Positions 30,605 to 42,739 are shown, numbered from the stretch's first letter. The stretch: 64,000 nucleotides of DNA from Mytilinidion resinicola (GCF_010093595.1 NW_022985450.1:517534-581533); one strand, 5' to 3'. The notes: generated from the letters alone by a model not told the origin. Numbers and translations: made by a program.

Positions 30605-33600
30605 TCAAGTATACGGGCTGCGCGGCTGATACAGTGAGGCCCCAGAACTCCGCGTGGACGGCGAACCTGCGGGAGCAAGGCTGTTGATTCGATGGAACGG
30701 TTCTGAGCTGCTAGAAGCCATGGAGCGCCTTGGTAGAGCGAATGGCTGCGATGATGTCGCAGTCTTGAGTTCTTCGATAACATTTAGGAATTCTAGTCGG
30801 TCTACATGATTTTCTGTAAGCAATGAGGAGTAACATTTGCGAATATGAGAACTTACGTGGACTATCTTGGAACGTTAACCCAATCTCAGAGTGGTTTTCT
30901 CGTTGCTCGTGATGATGTCGGGAGCCCTTTAGCTCTTTTGCCGAAGCCTGCGGTTGGCTCGCTGTCATCTTTCCAATGTCAAGAAGCGAGCCTCGGACTT
31001 TGTTGGATATAGTCAGGGTAGCATCTGCCGTCGAGGACGTCGAGATGCTTGTCATTTGGTTTACTGTGAAACCGTGAGTACTGGCGCTCGGCACATGCAA
31101 AGGAACCAACATACTAGTAGCCGTGGTCCAGAGCTTTTCGCCTTCCGTGTGGCTTCGGAAGGTGATCTGAGCTAAGGTACGTTTGTCTGAAGGAGTATTT
31201 ACTAGTTTCTCCCACAGCAAAACGTCTGACGGGCCGTGTTTCTTTCTCCGCGGTGTCGGCCACCGCTTTGATTCTTTCGGGCGGGTTGTGGCGAAATATT
31301 TCAAAGTCCAACCGGTTAGTGCGGAGAGAAAGGCGACAATACCTATACACACATCAGCTACTATAACGAGATTAGTGGCGTCTATTCTCACCGGTTGTAG
31401 GATAAGGCAGAGTTGGCATAGGTCCTAGGGGAAAAGCGACATTCAAGGAAGTTTTGAGTTGCAACGCCTGCTTGAATCGCCCTACTTTGTCATGATCGAC
31501 AGCTGGTTCACCTCTAACATCGGAATGATAAGTTGGCGTAGCTATGTTGGCTATTGTTAAGCTCATTTGATAGTCGCGACTTGGTGCACGAGGATCGCCC
31601 TCGGCATCGCATCCACGAAGGTCTAGATCTAGATCCTTGTACCGAATGTAAAGCTTGGAGGTATCAAAACCAGAGGGTGTATGGGTGGTAATGATTGCTA
31701 TTCGATAATCAAGTATTCGGGAAGCGGCTATCTTTCTGCCTACATCGTAGATTCGAGCCTCTTGTGATGGTGATATCTCGACATCCACGCCGCTCCGGAC
31801 AATAACACCATCTTCAATGGGGAATCGCAGACGACTGATGAGTTTGGAAGCATCTAGGATGATAAGTCGGCGGTCTTCGGGGTTAAAAAGGGGGCTTACC
31901 GATGCGATCTGCGAAGGTTAATGTCAATGTGTTATTGGGATGAAGTGGGTCATACATCTGAAGAAATTAGTACGGCATCAGAGAGGAAGAATATAAAAAT
32001 GAATTGCATACCCAATCATACTGCTCGCCATAGTTACCTAAGATAGGTCAGTCGAACTCTAGGTGGGACTTGCGGAGATCCACTTGAGATTGCGTCTTAC
32101 CGATTGTCTTCGATCTCATCTGATTGCAATCCGACCACGAGATAGTGACTTGGTCGCCGTCGACTCGATACGTAATATCCGCAAGAGGAAGCCCTAATTC
32201 TTGCGATCAGAAAGATTACAGTAGGATGGAAGCCATAGCAGACGTACAGAACGAATGGCAATGCCTTCTTGCGGGAACTCCGGTCGAATGACTTACGACA
32301 AGTCGTCGTGTCACCCACTCTATTTGGGGCATCTGTGCTTGCTCTTTGGAGCCGTTGTGACGGTTTGATTTTAGATCTCTCGCAGGAGTTTCATAAATTT
32401 GTACTCGAAGCTCAGGTACCTCGCATCGTGTGCAGATATCTGTTGCGGCGTCATTTCCATCGTCCTTCAAGAAAGAGGTGATGACCGCGTTGAATATATG
32501 CTGCTCCTCAGGCTGTCGAGCACATAGACATTCTACCTCAAAGCTTGCTGGCGGCGGGATTGGAGAAAGTGGGAAGGACACTACTGAGTCCATTGGCGGC
32601 GACATGGATTGGAGTTGCGATGCTCTCGAGCTCTGGCGAGAAATAGTAGACCCTTGAGCTGAGGAAGTCATAGTAGCATCAACGCTAAGACGGTTGGGCG
32701 CTTGAGTTATTGTGACCGAATTCTTTCCACTGCCGCCCCGAGAGTGCCTCGGAGCCTTCGGTGATATTGATCGTTCCCGAGACGATTTACTGCCGGGTGA
32801 TATCGAAGTGGGTTTCCTGGCGACGTCTGAGAAGCCAAAGGCAGTGCGAGGAGCGATGCTGGATATCCCCAGGCCAGCGACCGGCTCAGTGGACAACGTA
32901 GGACTGTCCAGCATATCATTAGATACGACACTATCAAACCTTGTACAGCATGGTCCGATAAAGGACTCCGATGGAGTACGCCCGTGTGAGTGCTGGTGGA
33001 TCATGTTGAGGATCTGTTCGGCCGTGGGTCTCTTTTCGGGATCTTCTCGAATCTAAAAGATTGTAAGAACGTGGATTGACAGTTCATCCAGCATTGCGAA
33101 AGCCCTGTATACACTTATTCTGCACTGCTGGGGCTAGTTCGATGATTTCCAAAATTTATCTATATGCGTAAGATAGCTCTTCTCAAATAGTTATAGAGCG
33201 CGCCTGGTGCGGGCCACGCTAATTAAACAGACTGGGGTGCGTTTCCTCCAGAATTTGGCAATAAATTCAAGGCTTCGGCCAGTGGAAGTATGTATGCACA
33301 GACCTTGCCGATGTAGAATCTTGTGTGAAATAACGTACCATCATAGTTACCCAGTCAAGCGGGGCATCATCCGGAGAGCTACTTCGGATATCGTCGAGCC
33401 ACAGCTTGATCTCTTTCGGGGCGCTCCAAAACCCCTGCGTGCTCGTCCCTTCGCTGACTCGTGACAAGAATTCGTTCATATCGTCAAGAGCGTATCCTTT
33501 GATGACGGTAATCATTTCCAGGAAAACAGTACCTAGAGACCAGATGTCGGAAGATTCGTTCCTACTACCCTGGCCGATGACTTCGGGTGCGCAGTACCTG

Positions 33601-34544
33601 CGAGTATAGCGAAACACGGTACCTTCAGTTGTGCTGTGTTCGTCTATTGACCAGTCTCGCGATATGCCGAAGTCGCACAGGTATATGCGTCCTCCTCCGC
33701 TGATCAGCACGTTTCCGGGCTTGATGTCTTTGTGTCGCACTCGCTGGTCGTGCAGATATGAGATTGCTGTAGCCAAACAGCCAAAGGCAGCTCTCAGACA
33801 TAGCACTTCTTCAGGTGGAAGAAGATGGTCCTTGTCTTGGCGTAACAGGACAGCCTTCAGGACTTGATCGGCAACGGGATTCAGGATCAGAGAGAATGAG
33901 TCGAAATCTGTATAGCTACCGACGTAACTGACTAAGTGCCTATGGTGCACGCGTTGTAGAACAATGAGTTCTTGCTCAAATTCAACAAGCTGATGCCGCT
34001 GTTCCTTGAAAGTTCTGCCACGAGCTATGCGTTTGCAGGCGAAGTACTTGCCTGTCAGTTTGTGCCGTACTCGTCCTACTTGAGCAGAACCGCCATGGCC
34101 GAGCTCTTCCAGCTCCTCGAAGTGCGCTTTGCCTTGTATAATATATCGGTGGGTATGGACGCCAGAGAGAAAGTTTGACTCGTTCATAAGCTCTGGTTTG
34201 GAAAGGACATAAGGCTGCAGACGTCGAAACTCATTTATGGATAGACCACTTGTGGCGAGAGGTGGTCCAGATAGATAGCGCGTCGATAGAGGCAGCCATA
34301 CGTCTCCGATCTGCTCACGGACAAATACAAGGAAGACACTGCCGTCCTCGACATGGCCGAGCATGCGGAGAAGAGTATAAGTCCTCGGATTACGACTCCA
34401 TTTTTGGATGGCATCATCAGGGTGCTGAGCCAGGAGATCCTTGATTTCCAGGAAGACGGTGTCGTCTATGAATTGCGGAAGGGGGTCCCTTGGGATCCAG
34501 TGGGTGAGCAGGTCCCCAATATCATCGCGGGCATGATCGTCCAT
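30605..34544 (-). CDS. Protein kinase with long C-terminal extension
   Basis: Nine exons (minus): 34544-33339, 33052-32248, 32193-32101, 32037-32012, 31957-31900, 31853-31392, 31342-31115, 31063-30857 and 30813-30605. Every junction keeps phase, giving 1,097 aa. The kinase domain spans about residues 143-420: Gly loop LGHGGSAQV (148-156), lysine K171, HKD at 271-273 with DIKPGNVL, DFG at 291-293, and CAPEV at 318. WVTMM joins IREDPEKRPTAEQIL across intron 1. After a Ser-rich linker comes a second conserved region (LPLADITYRVDGDQVTISWS, NYGEQYDWMYDP). A short hydrophobic segment (GIVAFLSALTGWTL) and a Ser-rich tail follow. A Ser/Thr kinase is expected; the pathway is unknown. A 26-nt exon is unusually small. 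Another coding-looking frame lies just upstream (see findings). Confidence 0.85.
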
Positions 34545-35390
34545 GTCTTCGTCGGCGTTTCGGTATGTTCAGCCGCTTGTACTGGTAGTTGGACATCGGG
34601 CAAGGCCTCTTGCTCCAGTGTTGAGGACAATCGAGCAAGAACAAGAATGAGGTTCTCCCCGCGTCCCAGCTTGTGATGCCCGAGGCGATGAGGGACCTCG
34701 GGGAGGCTGTGCGCCGTGTGGCGGTCGTAATGTTGCAGCCTCACTGAACGCATGCGTGTTCCCGCATCACGGAATCAGCCAGGATGACAGCAGGCTGCAT
34801 TTGTACCACATACCTCGTGTTTGACAAACCGCCACCGATGCCAATCACCTGCCGCACTCACCAGATATGCTCACCGGTGAGAACAAGGCATACAATGCCT
34901 TGCCATAGGAATCTCACCTCCCTGCCACTATCTATGGGGCTCCAACGTACTAATAGAAACGGATACACTTCCAATCTGCGTACTCCCCATTGACGCTGTC
35001 TGGGGTAGCCTCGCGAGCTTACCAGCCGTCTAAAATGCCAAACTTCTCTCGCATTTGGAACGCTGAAAATACTACAAAGGTATGAAGCTCCTCATGCAGT
35101 GGTAAACGAGTGTACGGAATCCTCTGATGAGGCACTGCAAGGCGGTGGCTCAAGTCGTTCAATCCGAGCTGACAGCACGTGAGCGGGAACTGTTGGGCTG
35201 CATATGATTTGCACAGCCTATCGAGCTTGGTTGCGTGTTGAGCACGCGGTACTCGGGGGCCGGAACCCGCAAGGCGTACTCCGCCCTGTCTTGGACACAT
35301 CTCAATACCGATTGCTTCCTTTGCTCTTATAGTCACCCTGCCTTAATTTTCCTTACACCGCGCCTGTAAACAGACGTTGACTTTTGCACG
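34545..35390. other. Divergent promoter region with one MITE-like element
   Basis: Separates the kinase gene from the transporter gene. It contains a possible upstream coding frame of the kinase locus (34753-34545) and a family-1 element at 34900-35140. Confidence 0.4.
34900..35140. mobile_element. MITE-like element (family 1)
   Basis: It aligns along its full length with the copy at 42250-42490: TCCAACGTACTAATAGAAAC, then GGGGTAGCCTCGCGAGC, then TGAAAATACTACAAAGG, then CCTCATGCAGTGGTAAACGA. The ends are GCCTTGCCATAGGAATC and GAATCCTCTGATGAGGC, forming a longer terminal inverted repeat. It is non-coding. Confidence 0.7.
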
Positions 35391-38063
35391 ATGATGTCCA
35401 GCATGCGTTCCCACATCTCAGCTACTGAAGGAGCCGGCAAGCCAAGGGGCGGGGAACGTCCTGATCGGGTGCTAGCGCAGCCCTTTTCGGGATGGACCCA
35501 CAAAACCATGACCGACAGCATCGACGACTTCTTGAAGGCGTCGAAGCTCGATGACTATGCCCACTACATCCGCAAAGGTGCTTTTCTAGCACAATCGAAA
35601 GCTGCATTTCCCAAAGACCGGGAGCGGTCTGACGGCCTCACCCTGGAGCCTACCGAACGGCACTACCTCGATCTGGAATATAGCACCAGGAAGATTGACA
35701 CATTCAAGCAGCCATGGAGGCTCTATATCCTCATAGCCTGTTGCTCGCTGGGCGCCGCTGTCCAGGGCATGGATGAGACCGCTGTCAATGGAGGTGAGAG
35801 TCATGAAATAGATACGACCATCTCGAGGTTATCCCAGTGTCTAGTAATAGCTGACACGCTTTGATTTCAGCCCAGATATACTATCAAGAAGCCTTTGGCA
35901 TCGCCGGTAAAGATGGCTGGATTGGCTTACTCAATGGTGCTCCATATCTATGCTGTGCACTTTCCTGCTGGTAGGCCTTCTGCTTCTATTTTCACGACTA
36001 GTACGCTGACACCCCTTAGGCTCAACTATCCTCTAAACAGATTATTGGATCGTCGAGGTGTCATATTCTTGACTTGTTTCATAAGTTCTGCAACGTGTCT
36101 TGGTCAAGCGTTCCCTCAAACATGGAAGGTATTTCGCCATAACCTCACCGCGGGTCTTTGTCGTCTCTTTCCGCTCAATATTTGACCTTGATAGCAATTA
36201 TTCCTTGCCAGGTTTCTGCTTGGATTCGGCATTGGGCCGAAGAGGTAGGTGGCTTTTTTATTTCAGATGGGATACATGTAGCTGACTTAGGAACTCAGCG
36301 CGACGATTCCGATCTATGCTGCAGAATGTGCTCCGGCGAACGTCCGCGGTGCTCTAGTCATGATGTGGCAGATGTGGACTGCATTTGGTCAGTGGCCTTC
36401 AGGCCCTCGTCCTCAGAATTTTATATTCTAATGCTTTGCAGGGATAATGCTAGGATATATTGCAGGTGTAGTCCTGGCTGGTGTTAGGGACGGCAACAAT
36501 CCGGAAATATGCATCGTCGACCCAAAAAACGCCAACTACCACCGATCAATGCTACTGACCGCACGATGCAGCTTGAATTGGCGCTTGATGCTTGCTAGTC
36601 CGGTAATAAGAAGACCCCAATGTATGGAATCGTAACAGGCTGACAGTTTGTAGATGGTATTGCCGCTGATCGTTGTGGCATACGTCTATTGCTTGCCTGA
36701 GTCACCTCGATGGCTTCTGATGAGAGCAAGGCAAGGGAATAAGGCCAAATATGAGGAAGCTTTCCTATCGCTATGCAAGGTACACCTCAAAATACCGCAC
36801 CAGCATTGTGTTGCTCAGCATCTGACTCTGATTTCAGCTTCGCCACACCAAACTGCAAGCCGGACGAGATCTATTCCTAATCAACCATCTTCTCAAAGGC
36901 GAAGAAGAAATTACGAGGAATAATAAGCCATTTACAGAGCTCTTCACATTGGGACGTAACCGCAGAGCTCTCACGGCTAGTGTCATTGTAATGTTCCTTC
37001 AACAGGTAGAGAACCTATAGCCCCATCAATGCTCGTCATACTAATAGTCTATAGTTCTGCGGAGTAAATGTTACTGCTTATTATTCCAGCTCCATTCTCG
37101 TACAATATGCCGGTTTTAGTAATCGGAATGCTCTGCTGGTAAGTCAGCACGTTTAAGTCATTGCATATAGAATACAACTATCTGTAAAATTGCTAATACA
37201 CACAGTATAATAGGTTTCAATGGGCTTTGGCATCATAAATTTCCTCTTTGCCATTCCCGCCATTTGGACCATTGACACGTTCGGCAGGTAAGCGGCACCT
37301 AAAAAATGTTCTTGTAGGCTTTAAGCTGATATATCGACTAGACGCAACCTACTCCTCTCGACGTTCCCCTTTATGGCCCTCTTCCAGATACTCATGTGCA
37401 TCGCGTTTCGATTCCGAAAGGGCTCCAATGCTCAAACAGTAATTGCAATTCTGGCCATGTATCTATTCGGCGTGGCATACAGTCCCGGTGAAGGGCCTGT
37501 GCCTTTCGTAAGCCTTGTCTAAACTACTTTCGCTTGGAAATCGCTAACAAACGCCCCTAGGTTTACTCCGCAGAATCAATGCCCCTCTACAATCGAGACT
37601 TTGGTAAGCCCCTTCTCTATCCCTCATAATCCAATCAGGACTAACCCAAAACACAGGAATGGGCATCGTAACATCCGTCTTATGGTTCTTTAACTTCTTC
37701 CTCTCAATTACCTGGCCCAAATTCGTCACCGCCTTCACTGCCTCCGGCGCCTTCGGCTGGTACGCCTGCTGGTGCGTTATCGGGTGGTGGATGATTCTCC
37801 TCTTCGTCCCAGAAACGAAAGACCTCACACTCGAGCAACTCGACCAAGTCTTCCAAATCTCGACGCGCGAGCACGCGGCCCATGGACTTTCTCAGCTCAT
37901 GTGGTTTATCCGGCGATATATGTTCAGGAGGCGGGGAATCAAGAAGCCGATTTTCATCCACAAGGAGGACCCGGATGAGGTGTATATGACGGGGGGAAGT
38001 GGCTATGAGGAGGTAGAGGAGGAGAAGTCGGTTGGGGCGTCGACGGGGGTGATGATGCATTAG
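35391..38063 (+). CDS. MFS sugar/inositol transporter
   Basis: Thirteen exons: 35391-35793, 35871-35970, 36020-36128, 36195-36244, 36299-36387, 36442-36602, 36654-36779, 36838-37005, 37055-37138, 37214-37287, 37342-37507, 37561-37603 and 37657-38063. All are phase-consistent, 659 aa. Twelve-TM sugar-porter hallmarks are present: [13 protein letters not shown] in TM1, the LDRRG loop, [12 protein letters not shown], the central [31 protein letters not shown], and the C-terminal [15 protein letters not shown]. The long cytoplasmic N-terminus (about 110 aa) and the tail [15 protein letters not shown] resemble fungal myo-inositol/polyol transporter-like members. It imports a sugar or polyol by proton symport; the substrate is not readable. 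An alternative start is the ATG at 35509. Confidence 0.92.
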
Positions 38064-38520
38064 TCGATGATGTGGTGCAAAGGCCACAGTACCAACTCTC
38101 ATTCACGCTCTTTAGGATTTCATATTTCGTCCGCTTTTTTGTTGATATGCCGATGACCCTGAGGCTGCGATTCGACACTCTGCGCAATTCAATGGCTAGG
38201 TATTCCGGGTAGCTCTCATGAGCTTTAGCTTGCCTCATGGTAGATATCCTTCTCTTCTCTCCTCACCCACTCAGGCTAGTAAACTAGCCGACTCTTAGGT
38301 CTTCTATATGCGTACATACATCTATTTTTTACTTCTCAAATAGTCTAGCGAGCTTGCGAGTTATTTGAGATGCTAGACTCATCTCATGTCACTCAGGTTC
38401 CTGTAAGCATGTTGAAACACCGAAGACAATATTGAGTAAATGTGTGCGGTACGTAACGGACGTATGTATTTCATTGAGCCAGCACGCTATAGCAATGGAA
38501 CGTACGAACAATACGCACAA
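38064..38520. other. Convergent intergenic region
   Basis: Contains small inverted repeats (GGCTAGTAAACTAGCC at about 38274, TCTAGCGAGCTTGCGAGTTA near 38350) that could help transcription termination of the two converging genes. No gene was seen. Confidence 0.4.
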
Positions 38521-39409
38521 TCATCTCTCGTACAAGCCCTCTAGATCCGCGTCATCACCCTTCTCCTTCTCCGGCAACGTCAGCGAGCTCACGCTCTTCT
38601 TCGGCGCGCCTAAGTCACTCGCACCTGGCGCATTACCATACCTCTTCTTCAGCGCGCTCAAGTCCTTCTCACACGACGCATTCCCATACCTCGACTCCAA
38701 GCCCCAATACTCCATATCCGTATCCTCCGCGCACATATTCGCTTGCGGCGTATCCATCCGCCTCCCCTCGGAAACCTAACCACCACATCCATCAGCTATC
38801 TCCAACCCATATCCAGTATCTCAGCTCACTCGCCTCATCACCACTTCCCTCATCACCACTTCCCTCATCACCACTTCCCTCATCACCACTCCCCTCCCCC
38901 TCCTCGCTTTCATGCGGATAGAAGTCCCGCTCCACCTTCTGCCCATTCCCCTGTCCCGCATCCCTCCCCTTCAACACAGCCACCCGCAACGCTCTCACCT
39001 CCATAAACCCGCCTTTGCGTTTCATAGGCGAAGCCGCTTCCTCAATATCCGCGTTGACGTCCTCGTACTCGTCGCGCAGTCGCGCTTGTTTCTGAAGGGT
39101 CTTTTGCAAGTCGGCTTTCATTTTTTCATAGAGCTCCAGATCCGCCGCTCTATCGGGATCGGTGGTTTGCTGCGGGATGGCGGTTGAGGAGGAGTCGGGT
39201 AGGTGGGCTGCGGACTGGGAAGTTGTGGGCCAGAGGGGTACTGGGGGGGAGTTCGGGATGGAGGGAGCTTTGGGTGGGCGTTCGGCTGGCGAGGAGTGTT
39301 GGGGGACTTCTTGGTCTTGGCCGGGTCCAGGCTTAGGGCGAGTCGGGGTGGATTTGGTAGGGCGTTCGCGAGATGCGGGTTGGAGGAAGTAGTCGATGTT
39401 TGTGGGCAT
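38521..39409 (-). CDS. Uncharacterised protein with coiled coil and acidic repeats
   Basis: The main frame is 39409-38792, starting MPTNIDYFLQPASRERPTKS. It has a Pro-rich N-terminus, then a coiled coil (LELYEKMKADLQKTLQKQ, LRDEYEDVNADIEE), then a basic block (SPMKRKGGFMEVRALRVAVL) and four GSGDE repeats. A second frame, 38757-38521, continues with LESRYGNASCEKDLSALKKR and ends at 38521. It is probably the last exon, since a GTGAGC donor (about 38816) and a TTAG acceptor (about 38770) lie between, but this join is one base out of phase. Either another donor is used or there is a frameshift. No family is recognised; the C-terminal exon is uncertain. Confidence 0.6.
38834..38893 (-). repeat. 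15-bp coding minisatellite (four units)
   Basis: Four head-to-tail copies of CTCATCACCACTTCC (plus strand), the last with one change. On the minus strand they encode GSGDE repeats, so copy-number changes keep the reading frame. Confidence 0.85.
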
Positions 39410-40142
39410 TTTGGTCGTGGGGAAGGGGGGAGGATGGGGGTTGTAATTGTTTGGTATGAGTATTGGGGTTATGAGTGTGTGTTAAAGCGATGAGTATGTG
39501 TATTGGGTTTGTGAGTATGAGTGGTAAGGGTGAGGATGGGAGGAAGGGATGTATTAGAGGCGGGCATGCCTGCCATGCTGCCACTCGTGGAATGCACTTC
39601 CCTCGTCTCCATGAATCTCAGCCGGTTTCGCATCCATTGGTAGCGTAGGTATCTCTAGAGTGCCCTCAGATTACAATAATATGTCACAGATCCGTGTACG
39701 CCTTTCTGCCGCTGCTTGAGACTCCTCGATGCATTATAGAGACCTTGAATTTTGTTAATTGGAACATTCAGTAAGCTTGCCAGACCACCTCAGACAGTGG
39801 CTGATGGAAGTACACACTTGGTCGTGTTGTTCCTCGCTCCAGATTTCTATGGTCCTGTTGGAGCACCCCAAGCAGTAGCAGGACAGTGTACAGTACATAG
39901 ATCAATGACGAGGCACTGTATGATCATATAATGAGAGAAATATCATGATATTTTGATTATGTTGAGAACTCACCGCATGATACCATACCATTCAGCATGG
40001 TATATCCTCAAGTCAAGCCTAGCACACCCAAGGCAGTCGCACGGATCAAGAAGATCCCTCAGTATGAGAAGAGCCCTACCAATCCATCCCTTGAAGCATT
40101 TGTGTGGGTGCTAGGATGTAGCAGCTGTAGCGCCCATAGCCT
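39410..40142. other. Intergenic region with MITE-like element
   Basis: Holds a family-1 element at 39680-39905. No other gene is supported. Confidence 0.4.
39680..39905. mobile_element. MITE-like element (family 1)
   Basis: The left arm is CGTGTACGCCTTTCTGCCGC then TGCTTGAG, and the right arm is GGAGCACCCCAAGCAGTAGC then a GTGTACAG end. An ATTTCTATGG block and a GACGAGGCACTG end match other copies. About 225 bp, non-coding. Confidence 0.65.
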
Positions 40143-40730
40143 TCACTGCCACCAGCACTGGAAGGACTTGATCCTGTCATTGTAGTTCCAAGCCCCCAAG
40201 TTCGCGATATTCTCGGAGGTATACAATGGAGTGCCGAGAGCCACACAGCCTGTGTGACTAGTTTTGGACATCGGTCAGCCTTTACTCAGACAAGTACAAG
40301 GTGTTGTTGACTTACTCATAGAAGGTGCACCAGGCAGCTCGATGGCTGTCGCCCGTGAACTGAATCGAAGAGACGCAATCTTCGCAGCTGTTTCAGAAGT
40401 CAGGATGACGGGAATAGATATATTGGGAGTAGTGGGCAGTTCTTACGGAGCGGCGAAGCAGCGTCCCATGGCGTCGTCGGCACCTCCATACCACCATTGA
40501 CCTCTGAAATTCGTATCCCGATAGAACCGGAGCTGGGAAGAACAAAGTATTAGCTTGGGTTTTGGTAACGTGGATAGCGTTTCGAGGCCAGTCTGACGGT
40601 GGCTTACGATTGCATTGACACCCTGGACGGCCTCAGTGCTGGCCGTGCCCGGGATAGCAGCGCCGGCGACACCTCCAGCCCAAAGAGCGGTGACGGCAGA
40701 GAGACCGAGTCCGAGTCCGTGGAAGTGCAT
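40143..40730 (-). CDS. Small secreted six-cysteine protein 1 (beta/gamma-crystallin-like)
   Basis: Four exons (minus): 40730-40608, 40532-40447, 40387-40316 and 40257-40143, 131 aa, phases 0, 2 and 2. Residues 1-24 are a signal peptide (MHFHGLGLGLSAVTALWAGG...AGA). The mature domain starts about residue 42: LRFYRDTNFRGQWWYGG, then CFAAPCEDCVSSIQF, AWCTFYDHTGC, NIANLGAWNYNDRIKSFQC. Two repeated 'strand - DTNFxG - C ... SS/SF' halves and six cysteines suggest a beta/gamma-crystallin or killer-toxin-like fold, as in some fungal effectors and antimicrobial proteins. That assignment is by pattern only. The neighbour at 41319 is a clear paralogue with the same intron phases. Both are flanked by MITE-like elements. 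Likely apoplastic; function unknown. Confidence 0.85.
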
Positions 40731-40947
40731 GGTGTTGATTTGGTGTTGATTGGTAGCTGTGTAGCTTGCTTGAGGTTGATGATTGGTGTAGGTGTGGTGA
40801 AGTTTAAGAGAAGGATGTGTAGAGGAAGAAGGTGGGTTGAAGGAGAAGTGGATTGAACACATATAAGTGATGACCACAAGAGTGGCCAATATAAATATAG
40901 ATACCTAGTAGCGGTGAAGAGACATGAATTCGTATCAAACACTCTGC

Positions 40948-41085
40948 CCGTATGTACACCTATCTGCCACTACATGAAGTGCTTCAACAAATTTCCACAT
41001 AGCCCAAGGCGAAGAGCTTTTAACTTCTCTGGATTCCTGAAAATACATTTTAGCAACCCAAGCAGTGGAAGACAGGTGTACAAAG
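40948..41085. mobile_element. MITE-like element (family 1), short form
   Basis: The left arm is ATGTACACCTATCTGCCACT then ACATGAAGTGC, and the right arm is CAACCCAAGCAGTGGAAGAC then AGGTGTACAAAG. About 140 bp, lying between the two secreted-protein genes. Confidence 0.65.
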
Positions 41086-41099
41086 AGACAGCTTGTTCT

Positions 41100-41275
41100 A
41101 GAATTAGTTTGCCACCTTTTCCATGACCTCGTGCCGTCTAAGGTGGCTTCACGAGGTAACCAGATTCACAGCAGTGTTCGAAAGCTACTTCAATGTCCTC
41201 TTCACAGACCTTACATACTACTCACAGGGTCGACTAGTCCCTGATCCACCCCAAACAGTGGTAAAGAGGTGCAAA
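41100..41275. repeat. Partial family-1 element
   Basis: The internal block TAAGGTGGCTTCACGAGGTA then ACCAG (about 41127-41152), and the right arm CACCCCAAACAGTGGTAAAG then AGGTGCAAAC (41245-41272), match the longer copies. The left arm was not found. Confidence 0.5.
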
Positions 41276-41318
41276 CTAACAAAAGACACTCGCTCTCCTT
41301 CTCTCATTATACCGTCGC

Positions 41319-41921
41319 TCACTCAGCGGAGCACTTGACACTACTAATCTGATCATTCCACCCAAACATTCCGAGGGCATAAACAGGCTTCTCAGTCGTC
41401 AGGGTCCTCCCTGTGCAGCCTCCATTCCTATTGAAAATCGTAGTTAGCACGTGCCGCTTCAAGAAGAGGATGAAAATTGAGGGAGCTGTCACGTCAGCTT
41501 GACTTACGAGTAGAACGTGCACACAGAGCCCTTGATAGGAACCACGGAGCTCGCCTTATCGTTCCTGCATAGAGCATTAGCATGTGACAAGAAAATCTCG
41601 AGATTCGGAGGCTCCGAAGTCGGAGCATCCTCCATCTACATACATAGAGCCATCGACGTTGACACACTTGTTCAGGGCATCGTAGTAGGTGCAAGCACCG
41701 TTCAAGTTTGTATCTTTGCACATATACACCTATCGAGAAGTTATTAGTATCTATTCGCGGCTCTGCCGCGTCTTCGCTAAGTCTTGACTTACGCTGCCAA
41801 CAGCATCGCGTTTGAGCTGGGCCAGGGCATGTAGATGCTCATGGCGGTAATGAGGAGCTCCGCCAACCAGGGCGGTAATTTGGAGAATAACCCAAGATAT
41901 TAGGAGAATAACAGATTTCAT
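41319..41921 (-). CDS. Small secreted six-cysteine protein 2 (beta/gamma-crystallin-like)
   Basis: Four exons (minus): 41921-41793, 41729-41644, 41564-41508 and 41427-41319, 126 aa. Residues 1-22 are a signal peptide (MKSVILLISWVILQITALVG). A short basic pro-segment (HYRHEHLHALAQLKRD) precedes the mature domain VYMCKDTNLNGACTYYDALN, then KCVNVDGSMNDKASSVV, VCTFYSNGGCTGRTLTT and ALGMFGWNDQISSVKC. Shared positions with protein 1 include DTN-x2-G, CTFY-x3-GC, LG-x3-WND-x-I-x-S and the last Cys; exon phases are identical. The KR at the end of the pro-segment could be a kexin site. The ATG at 41921 was chosen over 41954 because the signal peptide begins there. Same function class as its neighbour: an extracellular protein or effector candidate. 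Confidence 0.87.
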
Positions 41922-42034
41922 GATGCTTGGATGGAGGGTGTGAAAATCGTTCAACGCTTTGGCGGGACGTGGATTATGTATTGATGTATTCTGTTGCGGA
42001 TGTGGATGTGGATTTTGTAGGTTTGAGTTGCTGC

Positions 42035-42044
42035 TATATAATAT
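42035..42044 (-). promoter_or_regulatory. TATA box of secreted-protein gene 2
   Basis: ATATTATATA on the minus strand lies about 115 bp upstream of the ATG at 41921. Confidence 0.45.
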
Positions 42045-42249
42045 TTCCTACACTTGTATACCTAACCTACTTCACAGTGACAGCGCACTATGTAGCGTAG
42101 CTATTGCCTTCGTGTTCGGCTAAGTGAAGCATCGAAGCTCGCTACACATGATGGTCGTAGGAACCCCGATCATACCCGAATGTCTTCACTGAAAACGTAT
42201 AACAAGACCATAAGCTTATGCAAAGAATAGGTATGGTGATACAGTACCT

Positions 42250-42490
42250 TGCCCAAGATATCCATACACTTTTCTGCCACTGTCTGCGGAGCTTCAACGT
42301 ATTAACAGAAGCCGTAGACAGGTACACCCTGTTGACGCCGCCTGAGGTAGCCTTGCGGGTTTATCAGTTGTCCACATGCCGAACTTCTCTCTTATTTAGA
42401 ATGCCTGAAAATACTACGAAAGTCCTCATGCAGCGGTGACCGAGTGTACGGATTTCTATGGTACGGATTTCTATGGCGAGGCATTGTACG
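42250..42490. mobile_element. MITE-like element (family 1), long form
   Basis: Near full-length match to the copy at 34900-35140. The left arm is CATACACTTTTCTGCCACTG, the internal block CGCCTGAGGTAGCCTTGCGG, and the right arm CCTCATGCAGCGGTGACCGA then GTGTACGGATTTCTATGG. The last motif TACGGATTTCTATGG is duplicated at the right end. Confidence 0.7.
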
Positions 42491-42739
42491 TCACAAAGCA
42501 AGTACAGAAGTAGATATAGAAATGAGATGATTTGAAATTTCATTGGATGCTACCAATTAATTGGTCCAGTGGCAAGCCACAAGTCTTTGTAAGCTTGCTT
42601 GACACTGCTTGAGGTGCCCGCATGGGGCTTACAATTCCAGGCGCGATGTCAAGTTCCACGCCTTGGAGTTTAAGCAGCCTCCTGACTGACCGACTTCATG
42701 GCAACGGGGCTACTTCCGACAGTGGCGTCTAGCTTCTAA

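Larger units (their letters stand above)
40731..41318. other. Spacer between the two secreted-protein genes
   Basis: Includes the promoter of gene 1 (a TATAAGTG-like stretch near 40863) and two family-1 element ends (next entries). No further gene was seen. Confidence 0.4.
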
